Positions 57,391-64,000 of a stretch of DNA of 64,000 nucleotides are shown one piece after another. Source of the DNA: Nissolia schottii (taxonomy: Eukaryota; Streptophyta; Magnoliopsida; Fabales; Fabaceae); NCBI GenBank assembly GCA_003254905.1, contig QANU01025256.1, positions 186,001 through 250,000 of the forward strand, written 5' to 3'. The notes below the pieces were generated by a model, which worked only from the letters and a program-made list of their open reading frames with translations, was not told the DNA's origin and did no database searches. The stretch's first letter is position 1. The number at the start of each line of letters is the position of its first letter. Position numbers and translations under genes: made by a program.

Positions 57391-59100
57391 ATAAGATTTC
57401 TCTATCAACAGCCAAGTGTTCCCGGTCAAGCACGTCATGAGTTTTCAGGTCAAGAAGTCACAGTCGTTAAGTGAGGATGATAGAAGTTGTAGGTCCTTAG
57501 CAAATGTCCAATAGGATGAGAATTGTTTGACATGGTCTAGTTACCCAATAGGTCATATGAGTGTTAGTGCATCTAGGTGGTTGGGATGATATAAGAATTA
57601 TAGTGTAAGTTATTAGCGAAAATAATGTTTAGCTATATGTTCAGATGATCAGTTCCATGAGTGTTGATGTAGTGAGCAGATAATCAGTATGATTAGCACA
57701 AGGGTTTAGTAGCACGAGATATGTTAGACATACGTTGCGTTATGTGTGATACTAGTTACCCGTTAGAAGGTATAGTGTCAGTTGATCATTTATTGTGTAT
57801 GTTCAATCTTAGTAGGATAAACCAGAAAAGTGGTTTAGGTTTAGATAACTAGTTAGACTAGTTGATACCGGTCGACAATATAACCCAATTAGTACATGGT
57901 ATGATCAACCAGAAATTTAGATAGTTAAAGTATGTATATTGATTTGATTGATTAGATTTGTATATGTTGGCATGTCCTATTTTTTTTGTTGTGATTGTTG
58001 GCAGGTGTTCCGAGTGATGGCGTGAAACCTAGTTGGCTAGTTGTTCAATAGACACCTTGAGACCCCAAACAATGTTGATATCTGGTTGGTAGTCTGATAG
58101 ACACCTTAAGTCCTAGTTGGCTAGTGACCCTATGGCACCGTAAGACCTAGGCAATGAAGGAGCATTTGGCATGTTGTTAGATGAATGGTGTGAGACCCAC
58201 CCAATGCTGACATTTGGCTAATGGATCAAGGGACATCGTAAGCTCAGTTAGTTGGTGATCCGTGGACATCGTGAGAGCCAAATAGTATTACAGGGAACAA
58301 GTCCTGACAAAGCAAAACTGCGAACAAGTCCCTCTTTGACCCTTCAGAATGAGGACCGATAATTATTCATTGGTAGATACCTTATCGACAGTTTCATCCT
58401 TTTTATTTATTATAATCATCAATAGCTACTTTTACCACTTTTAACATTTATTCGCATATTGATTGTATAACTTATAAGTGTCTATGTATTGAAATTATAT
58501 ATCTAATATGTATATACAGACTGCATTGGTATGTGAATGTTTCGGATACCATCCCACGTGAGTGCTGTGGGTGCGTTGTCTGCCACTAAGTCTTTCCCAA
58601 AGACTCACTCCTTACCTCCTTTTTAGGTTATTTGAGTACCCATGGTGGAGGTCGGATTCCAATTTTAGAGTTCTAGTCTCAGCTTGGTCATCACTTGCCT
58701 TGGTGGGAGAGTCAAAGTCAGCCAGCTGGTTAAGTTTCTTAGAGTTGTTCTAATGGATCACGGGTAGGATCTTTGGAATTCAGTAACAAATTTACTTTTA
58801 AATTTAGTTTGTAATACAATTGATGCAGTTATAAACCTTCTATAACAGTTTAGCGGGTTATGAGCATTTTAGTAAACAATTGTATTTTATTTATAAATAT
58901 TCAATTTAAAAGTGATCAATTTTTAATAGTGAGGCTTCTGCAACGGAACTAGTCTCATGAGTGGTGGTGACGATTTTTGAGTCGCTACAACACTAAAACT
59001 CATTTTGTTTTTAAAAAAGGGTAATAATTTGTATAGTTAAATGAGACAAAAAAATATATAACTTCCAAAATGTTTAAAAAAGTTGTAAATGGTGTAATCC
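57391..59100. other. Unassigned repeat-like DNA with degenerate tandem units
   Basis: Positions 58010-58280 contain loosely repeated phrases of about 80 bp built on 'gacaccttgagacc', 'ctagttggctagtg' and 'caatgttgatatctgg'. CCACGTGAG occurs near 58555. The whole may be LTR or leader sequence of an old retroelement, but no domain or LTR pair is seen. Confidence 0.4.
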
Positions 59101-59230
59101 AAACAATTTCTTATTTTTTTGGGGGGGGGGGGGACATATGTTATTTGTATTAACACCTCAAAGTCCACCCCCCCCTCATTTTATAAGTTTCCCAAATTTG
59201 GGAGGGGGGAGTTTGAGGGGTTTAACAAGA
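59101..59230. repeat. G run and imperfect palindrome
   Basis: A 14-base G run near 59120 is followed by an inverted repeat centred near 59190, with arms 'cctcaaagtccacccccc' and 'ggggggagtttgagg'. It looks like a short foldback element. Confidence 0.65.
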
Positions 59231-61203
59231 TTGTAATTTAATTTACCATCTCACCTTTATTGAAACATTTACACACCCATTATACCTAGTAAAAAAATGC
59301 TCAGATAAATTTTTAATACTTAATAAATTGTGAATTTTGGTTTTGATTCCCATTCAAATATTTTTTCGGTTTTGGTTCTCGATAAGTTTTTATGCTTGGT
59401 TTTAGTCCCCGACACCAATTATGTTCTTTAAATGATGATGTGGCAAACCAAAGTTCAACTCAGCTCATTCTATGTGACACTCATTAATTCTATGTGACAT
59501 GTTACATATTCAAATATCCATGTTTGATCCAAACCTGACCTAATCTGTTTACCCATTTTTTAAAAGATAGAGGATGGGTGTTGTAAGGTAAGGTGCAAGA
59601 ACAATGAGGTCAGGGTGAGCGAGGGACTTTGAGAATGAGATAAGATTGAAATGAATTTAGGTAATGAGTTTGAGTCATGATGGATACTAAATAAAAATGG
59701 AGTGTGCTAACCTAGTCCAACCCATGTTAGTGACCAATTTGGTCTTGGGCCAAAAGTGTTAATTTGAAAAAGTTGGGGGACTGGTCCAGATTTTTACTTG
59801 TCACCCATCTTCTCTCTCCTCCCTCTTCCCTCTCCCTCCTTGCCCCACCCTTCACAATTATGCCTTGCCTGGCCCCGCCACCCCATCTTCTCCTCCCTCC
59901 TCCGTGTGGCACTGCCACCCCCACACCTCCCATGCCAAGCCAGATCTCTCCTACCAACCCACTACCATCGTCCTCGTCCTTTGCGGCAACCATCCCTACA
60001 CTCTTTCTACTCCACCATACCCCTCTGCGATGCCACATCCCGAAAGAAAAAAGACGAAGGGTTAAAATGATGTAATCTAAGATCTGTCGCGAAGAGAGAT
60101 AAACGGAGAACAACATTGGTGATTGACAAAAAAGTGCCACGATTCGAGTACTTTTTTCTCTCAAGATCTGGCATAATTTTGAGTTTTTGAATCTTAACAG
60201 TTGTCCAGATCTGGGATCATATTCACGTTCAATGATAAATATAATTTTAGATCTTGCATTTCCCTGAGTCTTTTTAGTGTTATTGTGTTTTCTTGACTCA
60301 GGGTGTTATTGTATTTTCAGTGGCGTTGTGGGCAGTAGACGGCGGTGGCAACGCTAGGGGCGATGGGTGATGCCCACGAACAACGATGACGTTTGTTTGG
60401 CCATGTCTGGGTTCTCCTCATCATCAACGATGGTACCCACAAAGGTGCGCATTTTTGTTTTTTCAAAAATCCCATGTTTCTTTTCTCTGTTTGCTAAGAT
60501 AAGTTTTTCTGGAGAAAGTTCTAATTTTTATTTTTATTTTTTTTTGATTTTGTAAGGTTGTTGAAAGGTTGAGGTAATCAATTGAAGTGGTTGTGGGCAA
60601 TGTTTGAGGGGAGGAAAAGAAAGAGTTGGGGGTTGCGACGACAGGTAGTGGTGTGGGAGTTGGCCGTGCGAAGAGGTGATGTTGGGTGGCGGTAAGGAGA
60701 GAGAAGGAGAGTGGGAGGGAGGTTGCTTAATCATGTTTAACTTTTAATTAATCATGTTTAGAATATATTAATTTTTTAATCAATGATAAAAATGTAATTG
60801 AAAATTTTCAATTGTAAGATCTTTTGGGGTCAAAACGCAATTTTGTTCTACATTCACCATCAATTTAAATCTAACTGCTTACAAATAAGGACTAAATTGC
60901 TTCCTAATTGAACACAGTAAATTGAAGTCAGAACCCTAAAAAAATTGGTAAACGTGTCAAGACAAGTTTGAGTTGTTGAGATTAAACATGACTATTTAAA
61001 TGAATAACTTGTCATGCGAAATTAATGACTATCATATAATATTATATCATGAGCTAAGTTAAAAGTCTGTCTCTCGTGCCATCAAATAACAAAGATAACT
61101 GATGTTGGACATCGAAATCGATCATTTTTTTTCCTAATAGAGACCAAAACTAAAGAAAAAAACCGAAGAAAAGACCAATTCTACCATTTGATTATAATTT
61201 CCA
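59231..61203. other. Intergenic DNA, no gene recognised
   Basis: Contains a C-rich stretch (59800-59960) and a G-rich stretch (60550-60720) that open long frames in several phases, a sign of composition rather than coding. Phrases such as 'ttggttttagtccccgac' suggest a dispersed repeat. Confidence 0.4.
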
Positions 61204-62040
61204 TGGGTGTCAAATGGGCCGGATTAAAATTATGTCTATTTTTAGGATCTGACTTGTTTATGGTCAGTTTGCGGGCCTAAACAGGTCAGCCGCTAGCTCG
61301 TTTATTTTTTTTAAAATTAAAATTTTGGTCTATTTTTTATGATTTAAATACAAAGTTGTGAATAAGTATGCGCGATCATTTTTAACTATTTTTTATCATC
61401 TATCTATTAATTAATTAAAAAGAAATAGTTTAAATAGTTGATTGCGATATTATATTATCTTTTATATTTCTTCAACTATCTTGCTTGAAAGATATCAAAT
61501 GCTATTTGAGATCGATTCATGAATTAATACAACTTTCATTAATTAAATGACGACATATAACACTGATGTGAGTACAATTATGTTATTGATCAAAAACACA
61601 ATTAGAACTCTTTCTCGTAGATTAATCAATAATAAACAAGGTTTGAAAGTATATATCAACTTATAGGGCGTAGACACTTATTAAAGGAATAGAATGCAAA
61701 ATTTATCAATATCTATGTCATAACACTTCAACTGTATAGCAATATAAATATAATTAAGTAGTTAAGCATAACAAATAGTTAAATATGCTCAATTATAAGT
61801 AAACTCTTAAACTCTAAAATAAAATTTAGAGTCTAAAATGAAACTTTAAAAAATTGTTTTTTTATAAATAAAAAAAATTCACGGGCTCACGAGTTAGCCC
61901 ACGGGCTTAGCGGGGCGAGCCTAAACGAGCCTGGCCAAAATTTTTTTCAAATTTTCACAGACGTAATTTAGTATATAAAATTCGTCCATTCAATCGGGTA
62001 AACAGACCAGACCCACAGGCCGGACTCATTTTGACAGCCT
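61204..62040. repeat. Non-autonomous TIR element
   Basis: It starts GGGTGTCAAATGGGCCGG and ends with the near-inverse CCGGACTCATTTTGACAGCC, 837 bp apart. The interior has 'gggcctaaacaggtcagcc' and 'ggcgagcctaaacgagcctgg' words. Non-coding. Confidence 0.55.
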
Positions 62041-62305
62041 AATAATTTCATATCCGAATTGCACCAAAATTGTTCCCTCCTAATAATATCATATCATTTC
62101 CATCGAAATTTTCATTTTTTCTCCCCTCCTTTCTGAAACTCTCTCTTGTTCGTATTCGTCCTCGCCGCTTTGTGCTAACCAGTTGGGGTGCAGCAACGCT
62201 TCGTACCCATCATCTCTCACAACTTCCTCGGAGCAGAAAGCGTAAGGGAAAATTTGAATTGAAAATAGGGCGGGAGAGCAGAGGTGAAGGCGGAATCGGA
62301 AAGAA

Positions 62306-62444
62306 ATGGGTGGCAGTAGCAGGAGGAGCACGAATGAGCACGATCTTGAATTAGAGAAGGCTCGCTTGCTTAGCTTAGCCCTCGATTTCGGCTTCGACCA
62401 ACACTCCGCCGCCAAATGCCTTGACCGCCTCGTCGATCTCTACG
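62306..62444 (+). CDS. First coding exon of a gene leaving the window
   Basis: ATG at 62306 opens a frame of 46 codons ending at a strong donor (TACG|GTAAGTAA). The product begins MGGSSRRSTNEHDLELEKARL and continues as LLSLALDFGFDQHSAAKCLDRLVDLYG. Its composition is host-like and GC-richer than the surroundings. The helical, UBA-like LDFGFD..SAAKCLDRL pattern is all that can be said; I do not recognise the gene. The first intron is occupied at least to the window end by a copia fossil, so the next exon is out of view. Confidence 0.55.
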
Positions 62445-62529
62445 GTAAGTAACTACCCCTAACCCTTTCTATCCAATTCCAAACTACTACTATCCACTAA
62501 TGTCTTAAGCGTGAACAGTATTTAGAAAT

Positions 62530-64000
62530 AGGGTCGAATTTTTGGCACACAATTGGTTGTAGATGGGTATTCAAAGCCAAATTTCTCCCAGATGGCTCAA
62601 TTGATAAGCACAGGGCTAAACTTCTAGCTAAATGTTACACTCAACAGGCTGGTTTAGATTTTGTTAAGACTTCCTCTCCTGTTGTCAAACTCCCAACTAT
62701 TAGGGTGTTTGTCTCTAGCAGCCATTCACAACTCGACTTTATTGCAACTTGACATCAATAATGCTTTCTTAAATGATGATCTATTTGAGGTAATCTACAT
62801 GGACCTTCCTTTAGGCTATTCCAAGCAAGGAAACAATGTTGTCTGTAAGCTCAACAAATCACTCTGTGGTCTTTGCCAAGCTTCTAGACAATGGTTCAAT
62901 ACCTTTGCCATTGCTTTGCTTGAGCATGGTTTCAAGCAATCCAACAATGACTACTCATTGTTCACAAAAGGATCTGAAGCTTCATTTGTGGTACTTTTAG
63001 TATATGTTGATGATATCATCATGTCCTTGCCCTTCATTGCTTTAGCAGACAAGGGACTATTTGCAAACTAAGTTCAAACTCAAGGATCTTGGTTCCCTTA
63101 AGGAGGGCGTGTGGTTCGCGGAATCTTTTTAATTCTTGGGAATACTATTCCAAGAATGCTATTCTTGGAAAAAGTTTTCCCTTTTGAAAGTGTTTGGTTG
63201 TAAATTGAACTCTTAGCAATATTTTCGGGATTACAATATACTTAAAAAAATACCCATGACAAAACGATGTATGTAGGCGGTGGTCTGTTGCCGTCTGGCA
63301 TTAACTTGGTACCGTCCGCAGGTGGTCTGGCGTCGTCCGGTGGTGGTCTATTGTCGTCTGATGGTGGTCCGTTCGACAGTGGTTCAATGCCTTTCGGCAG
63401 TGTTTGTTTGCAGTCCTACAATGGTCCAATGGTGGTTTGCCGTCATTCAATGGTGGTTAGACTGTGGTCCAGTGCCGTATGGTGGTGGCCCGTCGTCGTG
63501 GGTGATGGCTCATCGGCAGTGGTCTGTTGCCGTCGGCAGTGGTACGTCACCATCAGCAGTGGTCCGTCGCCAACTGATGGTGGTCCATCGCAATCGGTGG
63601 TAGGTGGTTGCCGGTCAGTGGTGGTTGAATGCCGACTAAGGGTGGTCAGTTGCTAGTCGGCGGTGGTCGACCGATAGATGGTGTTGACCTATAGTATGCA
63701 GTTTAGGGGCAATTTGGTCTTTTCATGTGTCAAAACATTCCAATCTCATGGGAATCCAACAATCCTATGGAGGAGATGGGAATGAAAATGAGGCAATTTT
63801 CATTCAGTCACCCAGGATTGTTTTTTTAAAACCTTGAACCAAACATGGGAATGTTGCATTCCCATGGACAAATTCTTGGGAATGTGAGAAGATTTCGCGA
63901 ACCACACGCTCCCTGAGTACTTCCTAGGGTTAGAAATTGCTAGGTCCAAGAGTGGCATTTTTCTTTCTCAAAGAAAATATGCTCTAAACTTGCTGGAAGA
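62530..64000 (+). mobile_element. Ty1/copia pol fossil, continuing past the window
   Basis: Plus-strand pieces match copia reverse transcriptase: GCRWVFKAKFLPDGSIDKHRAKL near 62555, LLQLDINNAFLND (62740 on), LLVYVDDIIMS near 63000, and after an insert LGLEIA and SQRKYALNLLE at the window edge. Broken, with a few breaks, of middle age. No LTR lies inside the window. The element is interrupted by a TIR element at 63102-63913. Confidence 0.85.
63102..63913. mobile_element. PIF/Harbinger-like element nested in the copia fossil
   Basis: The ends GGAGGGCGTGTGGTTCGCGG and CGCGAACCACACGCTCCC form inverted repeats, extended by 'attcttgggaat' on both sides. The flanks TAA (63099-63101) and TGA (63914-63916) fit a 3 bp TAA duplication, and copia coding sequence resumes directly after. 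There is no transposase. The middle (about 63280-63690) is a degenerate minisatellite of GGTGGTC and TGCCGTC words. Its right 220 bp recur at 43174-43394. Confidence 0.8.

Noticed and set aside
59727-60164. 145-codon minus-strand frame and overlapping plus-strand frames
   Set aside because: A C-rich tract opens at least four frames over the same DNA; no domain is found in any.
63267-63656. Gly/Ser/Val-rich open frames of 129 and 107 codons
   Set aside because: They lie in the GGTGGTC minisatellite of the Harbinger-like element and reflect the repeat.
1-64000. CRISPR arrays, operons, prokaryotic promoters
   Set aside because: No regularly spaced identical repeats with unique spacers, and gene structure is that of a plant nuclear genome.

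Overview
The window looks like a eudicot plant nuclear chromosome, probably a legume (the legume placement is an impression from the repeat families, not shown). It is AT-rich, its genes are split by AT-rich introns, and it carries plant-specific families: a calponin-homology kinesin-14, a C2-domain ABA-related (CAR) protein and a DUF3511 protein. There are no operons, no CRISPR arrays and no prokaryotic signals. Exon models below were built by hand from splice sites, reading phase and remembered family sequence; in every complete multi-exon model the coding length is a multiple of three.

Layout. 1-7 kb: repeats, namely a LINE RNase H relic with a nested short TIR element, then three related 0.6-1.0 kb elements with similar ends, and tRNA-derived SINE heads. 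7.4-15.3 kb (+): a 19-exon CH-domain kinesin-14 of 1041 residues, containing a U12-type AT-AC intron, a GC-AG intron, a 4 x 45 bp in-frame minisatellite and a Mutator-like MITE in one intron. 15.3-20.9 kb: repeats. 20.9-25.2 kb (-): a three-exon CAR gene whose 3.6 kb first intron holds a Ty3/gypsy fossil. 25.2-29.1 kb: repeats. 29.1-31.9 kb (-): a six-exon mitochondrial single-stranded DNA-binding protein. 32.5-41.3 kb (-): a Ty1/copia element, fairly young by its LTR similarity, with a 2.6 kb solo LTR of another family inserted in its upstream LTR. 41.5-42.6 kb: a hAT transposase relic. 44.75-45.0 kb: two intron-separated exons of an RNA polymerase II subunit 7 gene fragment. 46-54.1 kb (+): a 541-residue Mut-7/Nbr-like DEDDy 3'-5' exonuclease, followed 180 bp downstream by a 598 bp near-palindrome. 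55.9-56.2 kb (+): a small DUF3511 gene. 57-62 kb: repeats. 62.3 kb (+): the first coding exon of a gene that runs out of the window, its first intron invaded by a Ty1/copia fossil that itself contains a PIF/Harbinger-like element.

The host genes are unrelated single genes and form no pathway together. I found no clearly novel biological system. The most notable items are the minor-spliceosome intron in the kinesin gene, the long hairpin beside an exonuclease gene related to small-RNA factors, the NRPB7 fragment, and two MITEs of one family that both sit in introns.
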